Source: an uncultured Chromatiaceae bacterium
Lineage (GTDB): Bacteria; Pseudomonadota; Gammaproteobacteria; Enterobacterales; Alteromonadaceae
Reading direction: 5' to 3'
Assembly: GCA_946482325.1 (NCBI GenBank)
Contig: CAMLRA010000005.1
Coordinates: 1 to 64,000, forward strand
Length of the DNA stretch: 64,000 nucleotides
Shown: in pieces, positions 26,895-39,983 of the stretch
How positions within the stretch are numbered: the stretch's first letter is position 1
How the letters are laid out: each line of letters starts with the position of its first letter
Translations under genes and position numbers: made by a program
The notes under the pieces: generated by a model
Told to the model about the DNA's origin: nothing
Databases searched by the model: none
What the model saw: the letters and a program-made list of their open reading frames with translations, nothing else

Positions 26895-28288
26895 CCCTCT
26901 CACAAGCATCGGAACAGCCACATCACCCCTTGTCGTTGCAGCAACCGCAACTGCTGGTGGTGGAAGATGACCACAGTCAGCGCCAGCTGGTCACTGAGTT
27001 ATTGCAGGCCGAGGGCTATCGTGTCTGCAATGCAGACAGCGTACCGGCAGCTATTTTGCAATTGCAGCAACAACCGGACATTGCGCTGGTATTCAGCGAC
27101 TGGAAACTCGGCAGCCTCAGCGGCTTAGAACTGCTGGATTATTGCAAAACACATTATCCAACCGCAGGTTTTGTCATTGCCACCGCTTATGGCTCCGTCA
27201 GCCATGCGGTGGAGGCCATTCAAGCCGGCGCCGACGACTATCTGGCCAAACCCTTTAAGCGACAGGAATTGTTGCTGGCGGTGCGTAAAGGCCTACGCGC
27301 CCGCAGCCTGCGTAAGCAGAACCAGCAGCTGACGGCGGCCCTGAGTGAACAGCAGCAGCTGGTCGATATCATCGGCCATGCACCTTGTATGCAACAGCTG
27401 TTTCAGCGTATTCAGCGTATTTCCGGTACTGATGTCACTGTACTGATCAGCGGCGAAAGTGGCACTGGTAAAGAGCTGGCGGCGCGCGCACTGCATCAGT
27501 TATCGCCACGCCGGCAAGGGCCTTTTATCGCACTGAACTGTGGCGCTATACCGGAAAGTCTGGCCGAAGCCGAATTATTTGGTGCCGAAAAAGGTGCTTT
27601 TACCGGTGCCCATGCAGCGAAGGCCGGCAAGTTCGAAGCGGCAGAGAACGGCACATTATTTCTCGATGAGATCGCCGAGTTACCACTGAGCCTGCAAGCG
27701 AAATTATTGCGGCTGTTGCAACAGGGCACAGTGACTCGGTTAGGCAGTCACCAGGAAATAAAACTGAATGTGCGCATTATTGCCGCCAGTCATCAGGATT
27801 TGGCCGTGGCAGTGCGCGAAGGCCGTTTTCGCGAAGATTTGTTTTACCGGTTGAATGTAGTCCCGTTACATATGCCGGCACTGCGGGAACGTAGCGAAGA
27901 TATTCCGCGCTTGCTGGAGCATTTTCTGCAATTACACCAACAGCGTTATCAGCAGCAGGCGCCAAACTTAAGTAAACAGGCGCTCAAACAATTACTTAGC
28001 TACCGTTGGCCCGGCAACGTACGCGAACTGGCCAACAGGATTGAGCGTTATGTACTGCTACAGGACGAACAGGAGCTGCTGGCGGGGTTGCAGCCAGATG
28101 CCGGGCCGTCTCCGACCAGCGGCTTTGTGCTGCCACCGGAAGGCATGGCCTTTGAAGCATTGGAGAAAAGTTGCCTGCAGCAAGCGCTGCAGCGTTGTGA
28201 CGGCAATAAAGCACAAGCAGCACGAATGCTGCAGTTACCCTACAAGGCGTTTTTATACCGGCTGGAAAAGTTTGGCTTAGCTGGCTGA
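26891..28288 (+). CDS. NtrC-family sigma-54-dependent response regulator
   Basis: 465 residues from the ATG at 26891, which overlaps the kinase stop. Receiver domain: residues ~18-130, acidic pocket VVEDDH, phospho-acceptor Asp70 (FSDWKLG), and K in AKPF. AAA+ domain: Walker A GESGTGKE at 188-195, the sigma-54-contacting loop GAFTGA at 235-240, and Walker B LFLDEIAEL. C-terminal Fis-type HTH: QQALQRCDGNKAQAARMLQL then YKAFLYRLEKFG. An intact GAFTGA means it can activate RpoN promoters such as the one in front of its own operon. Confidence 0.92.
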   Translation: MTLSQASEQPHHPLSLQQPQLLVVEDDHSQRQLVTELLQAEGYRVCNADSVPAAILQLQQQPDIALVFSDWKLGSLSGLELLDYCKTHYPTAGFVIATAYGSVSHAVEAIQAGADDYLAKPFKRQELLLAVRKGLRARSLRKQNQQLTAALSEQQQLVDIIGHAPCMQQLFQRIQRISGTDVTVLISGESGTGKELAARALHQLSPRRQGPFIALNCGAIPESLAEAELFGAEKGAFTGAHAAKAGKFEAAENGTLFLDEIAELPLSLQAKLLRLLQQGTVTRLGSHQEIKLNVRIIAASHQDLAVAVREGRFREDLFYRLNVVPLHMPALRERSEDIPRLLEHFLQLHQQRYQQQAPNLSKQALKQLLSYRWPGNVRELANRIERYVLLQDEQELLAGLQPDAGPSPTSGFVLPPEGMAFEALEKSCLQQALQRCDGNKAQAARMLQLPYKAFLYRLEKFGLAG

Positions 28289-28708
28289 AGGTTCGTCGTC
28301 ACGCTGCGGCGGCAGTAAAGCAGCGCGACGACGATAGCGGGCGCGCAGATGATAAAACCCGCTGGTCAGCAAGGTTGCCAGCGTGACGCCAAGTAAGTCA
28401 GCCAAAATATCCAGTAGCTCAAAACTACGTGACGGGAATAACAACTGACTGCCTTCTTCCAACAAAGCGAAACCCAATGTCAGCACCACGCCGAGATAAA
28501 GCCGCAGCGGCCCAAAAGCCACTTGCCGCGCTTTGGTGGCAAAGTTTAGCAAAAGTGCCAGGGCACCAAATAACAGCAGATGGCCCATTTTATCGCCATA
28601 AGGCGTTGCAGCAGCCAGCTGTAGAAAATAGTTTGGAGCACCGGAATCCGCCGCAACAATGACCCAAATCAGAAAACTAAAAAAAGCGAACGCCGGTAAC
28701 CAACGCAT
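28277..28708 (-). CDS. VanZ-like membrane protein
   Basis: 143 residues from the ATG at 28708, preceded by AGGGGAA; a start at 28723 would lie before that site. Four hydrophobic segments and the VanZ-family core DKMGHLLLFGALALLL and LGFALLEEGSQLLFPSRSFELLD are visible. VanZ-like proteins are small integral membrane proteins of largely unknown role. Its 3' end overlaps the convergent regulator gene by 12 bp. Confidence 0.8.
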   Translation of the reverse strand: MRWLPAFAFFSFLIWVIVAADSGAPNYFLQLAAATPYGDKMGHLLLFGALALLLNFATKARQVAFGPLRLYLGVVLTLGFALLEEGSQLLFPSRSFELLDILADLLGVTLATLLTSGFYHLRARYRRRAALLPPQRDDEPSAS

Positions 28709-28839
28709 ATATTCCCCTGTCATCCCGCTTCAATGCGCAATGGTCACAATAAAAACGATTTATTTTTGCATCCGGCCTAAACTTTTTTTCGTACAAAAAC
28801 GACCAAAGTTCAGATTCAACGTCAACAAGGATATCCATC

Positions 28840-29052
28840 ATGGCCCAAAGTTCTGTCCAATCAGATCTTATCCAGTCCCCCGGCTGGCGTCAGGCCGGCC
28901 AGGTTTTTCTGCTGTTTATGCTGGCGATGCTGTTTGCCAATGCCCTGTTGCTATTACTTGAAAGCAAACTTGGTCTTTATAGTTACTTCGCCGCACCACA
29001 ACTGCAGCTGCTAACACAGCCTATTCAGTGGTTTTGTCAGATCCTGACTTAA
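28840..29052 (+). CDS. Small membrane protein of 70 residues
   Basis: A cytoplasmic polar start (MAQSSVQSDLIQSPGWRQ), one strong membrane helix (about residues 20-40) and a second weak hydrophobic segment. AAGGA lies 10 nt upstream of the ATG. The 3' end overlaps the convergent GumN-like gene by 32 bp. No family recognised; coding status is likely but not proven. Confidence 0.6.
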   Translation: MAQSSVQSDLIQSPGWRQAGQVFLLFMLAMLFANALLLLLESKLGLYSYFAAPQLQLLTQPIQWFCQILT

Positions 29053-29905
29053 CAGGTTCCACTTGATAGCCGGCTTGTTGCAATCGCGCTACCAAACCGT
29101 CAGTACCGGCTAAATGGCCCAATCCCACCAACACGAACTCTTGTTCTTTGTTGCCAAACAGAGCCTGAATTTGCGGTAACCAGGCCTGATTACGGGCCAC
29201 AAACATCTGCTGATAGGTCTGCGCATCGGCAGTTTTCACCGGAGCCAACACCAGCTGCTCCACCGTCGCCAAATCGCCGCTGCGCCAGGCGCTGAGTACT
29301 TTGGCCATCATTTCTGCAGTTTCACTGACATCACTCAGAGCATGTTGTAAAAACAGATCTTCGCGCCCCTCGCCTAAACCAGCCAATAATGTCAGCTGAA
29401 ATTCAATCGGTTCCAGATATTTCAGCGTTTTCTTCTGCTGCTGGGCCAAAGTCAGATAATGCTGATCAACACCGGGTGAAGTGAATTGATGTTGCTGCAG
29501 TTCCAATAGTGTCAGCTGAGTTACCAGCATGCCTGGTTTAAATTGTTCAACCTGCGGTAAGCTCAACCGGTGCCGTTGCAGGATATCGAGCAACTGCTGG
29601 CGGGTTTTAGCCGCCAACTTACTGCTCAGCGTGGTACCGGCCGGATACATCAGCTGTTGTTGCAACGAAGCGGCACGGGTCTGGTCCTGCATTGGCGCCA
29701 AATCCGTTTCCAGTACCAGTACGTCACTGTGTTGAAAAGCCGCATCAAATTCCACTGGTAACGGATATTGCCCCGGCGGCAGCATGTGCACAGTGCCGCC
29801 AAGAAACAGTTGATCAGCGCCTTTACTGACCCGCCATACCGCGCTATCGGCCTGTGCAAGCGTGCTGATCAGCAACAAAATGACGCTACATATCCATGCC
29901 TGCAT
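29021..29905 (-). CDS. TraB/GumN-family secreted protein
   Basis: 294 residues. A signal peptide (residues 1-19, ending LAQA) and the two conserved motifs of the TraB/PrgY/GumN (TIKI-like) superfamily are visible: GGTVHML (about residues 36-42) and VGLGHLAG (about 261-268). An acidic ETDL follows the first motif. Some members are metal-dependent peptidases; the bacterial role is mostly unknown. It lies downstream of glmU, separated by a hairpin terminator. Overlaps the small plus-strand gene at its 3' end. Confidence 0.82.
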   Translation of the reverse strand: MQAWICSVILLLISTLAQADSAVWRVSKGADQLFLGGTVHMLPPGQYPLPVEFDAAFQHSDVLVLETDLAPMQDQTRAASLQQQLMYPAGTTLSSKLAAKTRQQLLDILQRHRLSLPQVEQFKPGMLVTQLTLLELQQHQFTSPGVDQHYLTLAQQQKKTLKYLEPIEFQLTLLAGLGEGREDLFLQHALSDVSETAEMMAKVLSAWRSGDLATVEQLVLAPVKTADAQTYQQMFVARNQAWLPQIQALFGNKEQEFVLVGLGHLAGTDGLVARLQQAGYQVEPVKSGSDKTTE

Positions 29906-29932
29906 CGTTGATTTCCTTGTTATTTCTGACAG

Positions 29933-29955
29933 AAAAGGCCGGTGATACCGGCCTT
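29933..29955 (-). terminator. Terminator after glmU
   Basis: A 9-10-bp stem AAAAGGCCGG/CCGGCCTTTT (29933-29942 with 29946-29955 approximately) with a TGATA-type loop directly follows the glmU stop. The T-run on the minus strand is only 4 nt, so readthrough into the GumN-like gene is plausible. Confidence 0.7.
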
Positions 29956-29959
29956 TTGT

Positions 29960-31324
29960 TTATTTCTTTATTTTTTGCGGTCGTTGCCAGCCACTGATGT
30001 GGCGCTGTTTAGTTCGCGCCACCACCAGCTCATCGGCGGCCACATCATGCGTCACCACAGAACCGGCACCGACAGTGCTGTTTTTACCCAGCGTCAGCGG
30101 GGCTACCAAGGAACTGTTGGAGCCAACAAAAACGCCGTCTTCAATGGTGGTCTGGAACTTGTTGGCACCGTCATAGTTACAGGTGATAGTGCCGGCACCG
30201 ACGTTTACTTTGCTGCCGATCACCGCATCGCCTAAATAAGTCAGGTGGTTGGCTTTGGACCCTTTGCCGAGCTGAGTTTTTTTCAGCTCCACAAAGTTAC
30301 CGACATGACTGTCGTCCGCCAGCACTGAGTCGGGGCGAATGCGGGCAAAAGGCCCGACCGAACAATCTGCACCAATAGTCGATGCTTCAACCATGGTATT
30401 GGCTTTGATTTCAGTGTTATCGCCAATAGTGCAATCTTTCAGAACACAGTTGGCGCCAATCACCACGCCATTGCCCAATACTACTTTGCCCTCAAAAATG
30501 ACGTTGATATCGATCATCACGTCCGAACCAACACTCACTTCGCCACGTACATCAATCCGCGCCGGATCGCGTAAGTTTGCGCCGTTCAGCATCAGCTCTT
30601 CGGCTTTGCGGGCCTGATAAGCGCGTTCCAGCTGGGCCAGCTGCACACGGTTGTTGGCGCCTTCAGTTTCAATCGGATTGGCAGGGTGCGCCGTGGCGAT
30701 ATCGACGCCGTCGGCATGCGCCATCGCAATGATATCAGTTAAATAAAATTCGCCCTGGGCGTTATTGTTTTGTAGTTTACCCAGCCAGTGTTTCAGCTGC
30801 TTGCCCGGTACTGCCATGATGCCGCTATTCACTTCGGTGATTTTCAGCTGCTCAGCATTGGCATCTTTTTGCTCGACAATCCCGACCACTTTACCGTTTT
30901 GCCGTACCATCCGGCCATAACCGGTAGGGTTTTGCAGGTGGACCGTCAGCACGGCCAGACCGTTTTCGCTGCGCGCCGCCAACAGTTGTTGCAGGGTTTC
31001 TAAGCGGGTCAGTGGCACATCGCCATATAACACCAACACAACGTCGTCATCAGCGACCTGTGGCAACGCCTGTTGCACCGCATGGCCGGTACCCAGTTGC
31101 TCGGCCTGCAGTACCCAGTTCAGCGGCTGTTCGCCTAATCCGGCTTTCAGCTGCTCAGCACCATAGCCATACACCAGGTTAATTTGTGCTGCATTCAGCT
31201 GACGCGCGGTGTCGATCACGTGCTGCACCATCGGCCGCTCAGCGACTTTGTGCAACACTTTTGGTAAAGCTGATTTCATCCGGGTGCCTTTGCCGGCTGC
31301 CAGGATCACGACGTTTAATGCCAT
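29960..31324 (-). CDS. glmU: Bifunctional UDP-GlcNAc pyrophosphorylase / GlcN-1-P acetyltransferase
   Basis: 454 residues, matching E. coli GlmU (456). The N-terminal uridylyltransferase domain starts at [12 protein letters not shown]; the C-terminal left-handed beta-helix hexapeptide domain (about residues 250-450) holds the acetyltransferase site ([30 protein letters not shown]). It makes UDP-GlcNAc for peptidoglycan and LPS in the cytoplasm. The start MALNVVIL at 31324 is chosen over the 31357 start because GlmU begins there. It sits downstream of the atp operon, as in many gammaproteobacteria, here with one extra gene between them. Confidence 0.96.
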   Translation of the reverse strand: MALNVVILAAGKGTRMKSALPKVLHKVAERPMVQHVIDTARQLNAAQINLVYGYGAEQLKAGLGEQPLNWVLQAEQLGTGHAVQQALPQVADDDVVLVLYGDVPLTRLETLQQLLAARSENGLAVLTVHLQNPTGYGRMVRQNGKVVGIVEQKDANAEQLKITEVNSGIMAVPGKQLKHWLGKLQNNNAQGEFYLTDIIAMAHADGVDIATAHPANPIETEGANNRVQLAQLERAYQARKAEELMLNGANLRDPARIDVRGEVSVGSDVMIDINVIFEGKVVLGNGVVIGANCVLKDCTIGDNTEIKANTMVEASTIGADCSVGPFARIRPDSVLADDSHVGNFVELKKTQLGKGSKANHLTYLGDAVIGSKVNVGAGTITCNYDGANKFQTTIEDGVFVGSNSSLVAPLTLGKNSTVGAGSVVTHDVAADELVVARTKQRHISGWQRPQKIKK

Positions 31325-31424
31325 CTGAGCCAATCCTTTTAATAGTGATGTCGCCATTCTAACTGAACAGCACTGAAATTACAGGGGCCGGTGTTGGGTG
31401 CTGTTAAACGAAACAGCACCGCAG

Positions 31425-31937
31425 CTATTCACCCCGCCAGGATGCGACAAACTCTTCTCCGTACAGGGATTTGTAGTGCAAAGTGATTTTCAGGGTTTTT
31501 AGCAGTGTATCGAACTGCGCTGGGGTTAATGTGCAGGATTCATCTGCAGCACGGATCACCATTTGGCGGTCGCCAACCTTGTAAAATCGTGCCACGTTAC
31601 CGGCGCCAAAACACAGCTTGGAGTTATCAATACCCAGCGCCGGCCAGATGCCGTGAGCACTGTCCGGCTTTTTACCCGCGACTTCAAAGTCCACCTGCGT
31701 CACTTCAGCCGGTCCAAGGCCATTGTTATTGACCAACAATACAAAGGCGGTTCGGCCCTCAGCGGCCGGATCCATATTGGCTTCAAATTCGAGGTAAGGC
31801 CGCAGCGACAATTTGTTATGTTGCTGGAACGAATACCCCTGCCACACTGACGTAATCAGCGCACATAAAGCCATGATGACTGTGCTGATCGCCGTCCATT
31901 TTTCCCAATGAATAGTCTTTGTGTTGTCTTGGTCCAT
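31425..31937 (-). CDS. Single-pass membrane protein of unknown function
   Basis: 170 residues. One N-terminal membrane segment (about residues 14-34, AISTVIMALCALITSVWQG) precedes a predicted beta-rich extracytoplasmic domain (LRPYLEFEANMDP, TAFVLLVNNNGLGPAEVTQVDFEV). Proteins of this layout are frequent in proteobacteria without an assigned function. It lies between atpC and glmU on the same strand but behind the atp terminator. Two cysteines (KLCFGAGN and DESCTL) could pair. Confidence 0.75.
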   Translation of the reverse strand: MDQDNTKTIHWEKWTAISTVIMALCALITSVWQGYSFQQHNKLSLRPYLEFEANMDPAAEGRTAFVLLVNNNGLGPAEVTQVDFEVAGKKPDSAHGIWPALGIDNSKLCFGAGNVARFYKVGDRQMVIRAADESCTLTPAQFDTLLKTLKITLHYKSLYGEEFVASWRGE

Positions 31938-32030
31938 CTATCGACCCGCTTGTTTAGTATCAGGAGAACGGTCGTGTTTCCTGCCACCGCATGTTGTTGG
32001 ATAACTCAGATTAACATAGATAAATGGCAA

Positions 32031-32058
32031 AAAAAAAAGCCACCCGCAGGTGGCTTTT
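32031..32058 (-). terminator. Terminator of the atp operon
   Basis: On the minus strand a 6-bp GC-rich stem (32039-32044 with 32049-32054), extended by A-T pairs, is followed by a T10 run (32029-32038). Confidence 0.92.
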
Positions 32059-32073
32059 GTAACAAGAAACAAC

Positions 32074-32490
32074 TTACTTTTTGCGCATTTTCTGGATCAG
32101 ACGCAACTGGGCAATCGCCTCGGCCAACTGGGCCGCAGCTTCTGCATAGTTGAAGTCAGCGCCGGCATGTTGCATTGCTTCTTCGGCTTTTTTCTGAGCC
32201 GCCAATGCTGCCTGCTCGTCCAGGTCTTCTGCACGGATCGCCACATCGGCCAGCACTGTCACTGTATGCGGCTGTACCTCAAGTACACCACCCGCCACAT
32301 AAATCAGATGCTCTTCACCGAACTGTTTTACGATCCGTACCATGCCTGGCTTGATGCCTGTCAGCAGTGGAATGTGGCCGGGTAAAATACCCAGCTCACC
32401 TTCGCTACCAGTAACCTGAATGGACTCAACAAGGCCGGAGAAGATACGCTCTTCAGCACTTACCACGTCCAACTGTACTGTCATCGCCAT
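32074..32490 (-). CDS. atpC: ATP synthase epsilon subunit
   Basis: 138 residues. An N-terminal beta-sandwich ([26 protein letters not shown], described here by its first residues) with the conserved [16 protein letters not shown], and a C-terminal helical hairpin rich in Ala/Glu/Lys. It regulates the F1 motor and couples gamma to the c-ring. Last gene of atpIBEFHAGDC. The start MAMTVQL matches E. coli MAMTYHL. Confidence 0.96.
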   Translation of the reverse strand: MAMTVQLDVVSAEERIFSGLVESIQVTGSEGELGILPGHIPLLTGIKPGMVRIVKQFGEEHLIYVAGGVLEVQPHTVTVLADVAIRAEDLDEQAALAAQKKAEEAMQHAGADFNYAEAAAQLAEAIAQLRLIQKMRKK

Positions 32491-32513
32491 TTCGCTCTCC
32501 TAAAGCTGTAAAA

Positions 32514-33917
<1,404 letters not shown>

Positions 33918-33937
33918 TCAAACCTGTTAACCAAGCA

Positions 33938-34798
33938 TTAAACAGCTGCAGCACCGCCGACGATTTCGCTCAGTTCCTGCGTAATGGCTGCCTGTCGTGC
34001 CTTGTTGTAAACCAGTTTCAGTTCGTCCATCAGGCTGCCGGCGTTGTCGGTAGCGGCTTTCATTGCCACCATCCGCGCTGCCTGCTCGCTCGCTGCGTTT
34101 TCTACAACGCCCTGATAGACCTGAGACTCAATGAAACGATCCAGTAATTTATCCAGGATAACCTTCGGATCTGGTTCGTAAATGTAGTCCCAGCTGTGTT
34201 TTCTGGCTGAAAGCTCTGCTTTTGGCAAAGGTAAGAGTTGCTCGATCACTGGTTCTTGTTTCATGGTGTTCACAAACTTGTTGTAAACCACATATAAACG
34301 GTCAATCTTGCCTTCTGAATATGCATTCAGCATGACCCGGACCGAACCAATGACATCAGCCAAACGTGGGTTATCGCCTGAACCCGATTGCTGCGCCAGC
34401 ACTTTGCCACCGAAGCGTTTGAAGAAAGCCGTTGCTTTGTTACCGATCACGGCAAACTCCGCTTTAACGCCTTTGTCCTTCCACGCTTTGAGGTCTTGTG
34501 ATACACGCTTAAATTCGTTGGTATTCAGGCCGCCGCAAAGACCACGGTCTGTAGATATCACAATGTAACCGACGGTTTTCACGTCACGTTCAGTTAAGAA
34601 CGGATGACGGTATTCGATGGTGCCATTGGCGATATTACCGATCACTTTGCGCATAGCTTCAGCGTATGGACGACTGTGGGCAACCCGCTCCTGCGCTCTG
34701 CGCATTTTGCTGACTGCCACTTTTTCCATAGCGCTGGTGATCTTACGAGTATTGTTAATACTCCCGATCTTACTTTTTATCTCTTTTGCGCCGGCCAT
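33938..34798 (-). CDS. atpG: ATP synthase gamma subunit
   Basis: 286 residues, the usual length. The N-terminal helix [20 protein letters not shown] and the C-terminal helix [20 protein letters not shown] form the rotor shaft, and the conserved [11 protein letters not shown] is present. It joins the F1 head to the c-ring. Confidence 0.97.
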   Translation of the reverse strand: MAGAKEIKSKIGSINNTRKITSAMEKVAVSKMRRAQERVAHSRPYAEAMRKVIGNIANGTIEYRHPFLTERDVKTVGYIVISTDRGLCGGLNTNEFKRVSQDLKAWKDKGVKAEFAVIGNKATAFFKRFGGKVLAQQSGSGDNPRLADVIGSVRVMLNAYSEGKIDRLYVVYNKFVNTMKQEPVIEQLLPLPKAELSARKHSWDYIYEPDPKVILDKLLDRFIESQVYQGVVENAASEQAARMVAMKAATDNAGSLMDELKLVYNKARQAAITQELSEIVGGAAAV

Positions 34799-34853
34799 GA
34801 CTAATCTCCGAAAATTTCAACGAACCGGGTGATGTTGCCACCACCCGAATTGG

Positions 34854-36395
34854 TTACCAGGTCTGAGTCGCTTTAAACTTCTCAATCGCGCCTTTGATGG
34901 TCGCTTCGATCTGGTCGTTGTAGTTACCGGTTTTGTTCAGATCAGCCATGAACGCGCCGTGCTCTGCGTGCATATAAGCCAGCAGGGCCGCTTCGAAGTC
35001 CAGGATCTTGGCAACTTCGACGTCTTTCATGAAACCTTTTTCGATGGCAAAAATGGAAACACCCATATCAGCCACGCCCATTGGCGCGTACTGCAGCTGT
35101 TTCATCAGCTCTGTTACTTTCTGACCGTGGTCCAGCTGCGCACGGGTCGCATCGTCCAGGTCTGAAGCGAACTGCGCGAACGCAGCCAGTTCTGAGTATT
35201 GTGCCAACGCCAGACGGATACCACCGCCGAGCTTTTTGATGATCTTGGTCTGAGCAGCACCACCAACCCGCGATACCGAAATACCAGCGTTAACGGCTGG
35301 ACGGATACCGGCGTTGAACAGGCCTGATTCCAGGAAGATCTGACCGTCAGTGATTGAAATCACGTTGGTCGGAACGAATGCTGATACGTCACCAGCCTGG
35401 GTTTCAATGATTGGCAGGGCAGTCAGAGAACCGGTTTTGCCTTTCACTTCGCCATTGGTCAGACGCTCTACATAGTGTTCGTTGACGCGTGATGCACGCT
35501 CCAGCAGACGGCTGTGCAGATAGAATACGTCGCCTGGGTAAGCTTCACGTCCTGGTGGACGGCGCAGCAGCAGGGAGATTTGACGGTAAGCAACGGCCTG
35601 TTTTGACAGGTCATCGTATACGATCAGCGCATCTTCACCGCGGTCACGGAAGTATTCACCCATGGTACAGCCAGAGTATGGCGCCAGGAACTGCAGTGCA
35701 GCTGCTTCAGAAGCAGAAGCCACTACCACGATAGTGTGGGCGAGGGCATTGTGCTCTTCCAGCTTACGTACCACGTTAGCGATGGTCGAAGCTTTCTGAC
35801 CCACGCAAACGTAAATACATTTCACACCAGTGGTTTTCTGGTTGATGATGGCGTCGATGGCCAGTGCTGTTTTACCAGTCTGACGGTCACCGATGATCAG
35901 CTCACGCTGACCACGACCGATTGGGATCATCGCGTCGACTGACTTGTAGCCAGTTTGCAGCGGCTGATCAACCGATTGACGGTCGATAACGCCTGGTGCG
36001 ATTTTTTCTACCGGTGCGAAACCAGCAGCATCCACCGGGCCTTTACCATCGATTGGTTCACCCAGAGTGTTTACCACACGACCTAACAGACCAGGACCCA
36101 CCGGAACTTCCAGGATACGGCCAGTGGCTTTTACTTTGATACCTTCGCGCAGGTCCGCATATGGACCCATCACTACAGCACCAACTGAGCTGCGCTCTAA
36201 GTTCAGTGCGATAGCGTAACGGTTACCAGGAAGCTCGATCATCTCACCCTGCATACAGTCAGCCAGACCGTTGATGCGGATGATACCGTCTGTTACAGAG
36301 ACGATAGTACCTTCGTTGCGAGCTTCACTGACAACTTCAAACTGAGCAATACGTTGTTTGATCAGTTCAGAGATTTCAGTGGAATTCAGTTGCAT
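34854..36395 (-). CDS. atpA: ATP synthase alpha subunit
   Basis: 513 residues, identical in length to E. coli AtpA. The non-catalytic nucleotide site is [13 protein letters not shown] (about residues 169-181), with the conserved [17 protein letters not shown]. Forms the alpha3beta3 head. No interruption. Confidence 0.98.
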   Translation of the reverse strand: MQLNSTEISELIKQRIAQFEVVSEARNEGTIVSVTDGIIRINGLADCMQGEMIELPGNRYAIALNLERSSVGAVVMGPYADLREGIKVKATGRILEVPVGPGLLGRVVNTLGEPIDGKGPVDAAGFAPVEKIAPGVIDRQSVDQPLQTGYKSVDAMIPIGRGQRELIIGDRQTGKTALAIDAIINQKTTGVKCIYVCVGQKASTIANVVRKLEEHNALAHTIVVVASASEAAALQFLAPYSGCTMGEYFRDRGEDALIVYDDLSKQAVAYRQISLLLRRPPGREAYPGDVFYLHSRLLERASRVNEHYVERLTNGEVKGKTGSLTALPIIETQAGDVSAFVPTNVISITDGQIFLESGLFNAGIRPAVNAGISVSRVGGAAQTKIIKKLGGGIRLALAQYSELAAFAQFASDLDDATRAQLDHGQKVTELMKQLQYAPMGVADMGVSIFAIEKGFMKDVEVAKILDFEAALLAYMHAEHGAFMADLNKTGNYNDQIEATIKGAIEKFKATQTW

Positions 36396-36409
36396 GCTCT
36401 AATCCCCAA

Positions 36410-36943
36410 TTATGACTGCAGCGCAGTGGCTAAACGGTCTAATTTACCGCGAACTGAGCCATCAATAACCATATCACCGGCTTTGATTAACATACCCCCG
36501 ACAACCGCCGGGTCTACGCTACAGTTCAACTTAACTTTGCGGGCTAAACGCTGTGATAACGCCGCGATCAGTTTGTCCTGCTGAGCAGAGCTCAGTACAG
36601 TTGCAGAAACCACATCAACAGTGGCTTCTTTTTCGTACTCAGCTTTTAACACCAGATAACCGTCTAACACGGCAGGTAATGCCGCCAGACGCTGGTTCTC
36701 TGCCATGACCTTAATAAGGTTCTGACCGTGGCTATTCAGCTGTTCACCACAAACCTGGATAAAAAAGGCTGCCTGTGCGTCGGCAGCACTGTTGCTTTGC
36801 AGGCGCTCGGCGACCACTGGATTTTTCACGACTTCAGCAGCGAAAAACAGCATATCAGCCCAGGCCGCCAAAGCGTTTTGTTCGACAGCAAAGTCAAACG
36901 CCGCTTTGGCATAAGGACGAGCGACATTCGTCAGTTCAGACAT
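36410..36943 (-). CDS. atpH: ATP synthase delta subunit
   Basis: 177 residues as in E. coli. N-terminal NVARPYAKAAFDFAVEQ and C-terminal DPAVVGGMLIKAGDMVIDGSV are the OSCP/delta signatures. It links the stator b-dimer to the F1 head. Confidence 0.96.
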   Translation of the reverse strand: MSELTNVARPYAKAAFDFAVEQNALAAWADMLFFAAEVVKNPVVAERLQSNSAADAQAAFFIQVCGEQLNSHGQNLIKVMAENQRLAALPAVLDGYLVLKAEYEKEATVDVVSATVLSSAQQDKLIAALSQRLARKVKLNCSVDPAVVGGMLIKAGDMVIDGSVRGKLDRLATALQS

Positions 36944-36955
36944 GGCTCTTCCTCT

Positions 36956-37426
36956 TTACAGTTCTGCAACCAGTTTATCCAGGATGTCGCTGTGAGCAGC
37001 TTCATCAATTGAACGTTGAAGGATCCGCTCTGCGCCGGCAACGGCGAGGGCAGCGACCTGCTTACGCAGTTCTTCTTTCGCCCGGATGCGTTCAGCTTCG
37101 ACTTCAGCTTTAGCCTGAGCCAGGATTTTGTCCCGCTCTGCCTGCGCTTTGACCGCAGCTTCTTCGATGATCTGCGCTTCGCGTTTTTTCGCCTGGTCAA
37201 TCACTGCAGAAGCTTGCGCTTTTGCATCGACTAGCTGTTGTTTTGCTTTCTCTTGCGCCAACCGCAGGTCTTGTTCGGCGCGATCACTCGCGGCCAGACC
37301 ATCTGCGATTTTTTGCTGACGAGCTTCAATTGCGCCGATAATTGGTGGCCATACATACTTCATACAGAAGAGTACAAACACCAGGAACGCGATTAACTCA
37401 CCAATGAGAGTGGCGTTAATATTCAC
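36956..37426 (-). CDS. atpF: ATP synthase b subunit
   Basis: 156 residues. A single N-terminal membrane helix (about residues 5-24, [20 protein letters not shown]) is followed by a long charged coiled coil with Gln/Arg/Lys/Glu. Stator stalk of the F0 part; the length equals E. coli AtpF. Confidence 0.96.
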   Translation of the reverse strand: MNINATLIGELIAFLVFVLFCMKYVWPPIIGAIEARQQKIADGLAASDRAEQDLRLAQEKAKQQLVDAKAQASAVIDQAKKREAQIIEEAAVKAQAERDKILAQAKAEVEAERIRAKEELRKQVAALAVAGAERILQRSIDEAAHSDILDKLVAEL

Positions 37427-37475
37427 GACCGCTTCTCCTTAAATAACCTGAGTAAATGTTCTGGTTCGCGTCCAA

Positions 37476-37757
<282 letters not shown>

Positions 37758-37760
37758 TTA

Positions 37761-38947
<1,187 letters not shown>

Positions 38948-39075
38948 TGAATACCACCCGAAAATACGCAAAACAACGGGATAAAAAGCTCGCGCAAGTA
39001 TACTTATCTGCCTTATTTTTGCAACCAAAAGCCGCGCCAATACTACGAATGTCGAACTTTCTGAAACCTGACCGG

Positions 39076-39963
39076 TTAATTTTCAGACTCAGACAGGCCC
39101 AATTTATGCAAGATACCATCTAATTCCGGCAAACTGCTGTAATTGATGACTAATTCGCCTTTGCCTTTGCGGTTGTAACTAATACTGACCGGCGCACCAA
39201 AACGTTCACTCAGTTTCGATTCCAACGCGGCAACATCCGGGTCTTTAACTTTGATTTCTTTGACCGGCGCCGGCTCCAGTAAACGCCGGATCAGGCTTTC
39301 CGCTTCCCGCACCGTCAGCTGCTTCGCGGCAATAATACGGCCGGTATCCGGTTGTTGCTCAGCCGGCAAGGCCAAAATGGCGCGGGCATGGCCCATCTCG
39401 ATGTCACCATGTTCCAGCAGCGTTTTGACTTCATCCGCCAGCTGATTCAACCGCAATAAATTGGTCACTGTCGCGCGTGATTTGCCAACAGCATCAGCCA
39501 CTTGCTGATGTGTCAGTTCGAATTCACTGAGCAGGCGCTGCAAGGCTACCGCTTCTTCCATCGCATTCAGATCTTCGCGCTGAATGTTCTCGATCAGCGC
39601 AATCGCGACTGCCGCTTCGTCCGGCACGTCTTTTAAAATGCAAGGCACTTCGGCCAGCCCCGCCAGTTGTGACGCGCGCCAACGCCGTTCCCCGGCGATG
39701 ATTTCATAACGGTCAGTGCCTACCGGCCGCACCACAATCGGCTGAATAACGCCCTGAGCGCGGATGGAGCTTGCCAGTTCTTCCAGCGCGTCCTGCGACA
39801 TGTCCTTGCGTGGCTGATACTTGCCAGGCTGCAACCATTCAACCGGTAATTTCTGTAACTCTGTTTGACGGTTTTCAGTTTGACTTTCAGCCGGCGCGGC
39901 TGGCTTACCCGTGGTCAATAACGCATCTAAACCCCGGCCCAGACCTCTTTTTTTCAAAGACAT
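39076..39963 (-). CDS. parB: Chromosome-partitioning protein ParB
   Basis: 295 residues. N-terminal CTP-binding domain with the box II motif GERRWRAS (about residues 95-102) and ENIQREDLN; the central HTH (THQQVADAVGKSRATVTNLLRL) binds parS; a C-terminal dimerisation domain follows. It loads onto parS sites, three of which are visible at 13.06, 54.76 and 55.40 kb. Directly downstream of parA (20 nt apart). Confidence 0.96.
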   Translation of the reverse strand: MSLKKRGLGRGLDALLTTGKPAAPAESQTENRQTELQKLPVEWLQPGKYQPRKDMSQDALEELASSIRAQGVIQPIVVRPVGTDRYEIIAGERRWRASQLAGLAEVPCILKDVPDEAAVAIALIENIQREDLNAMEEAVALQRLLSEFELTHQQVADAVGKSRATVTNLLRLNQLADEVKTLLEHGDIEMGHARAILALPAEQQPDTGRIIAAKQLTVREAESLIRRLLEPAPVKEIKVKDPDVAALESKLSERFGAPVSISYNRKGKGELVINYSSLPELDGILHKLGLSESEN

Positions 39964-39983
39964 TCGCAGCTTATTCCTTCACG

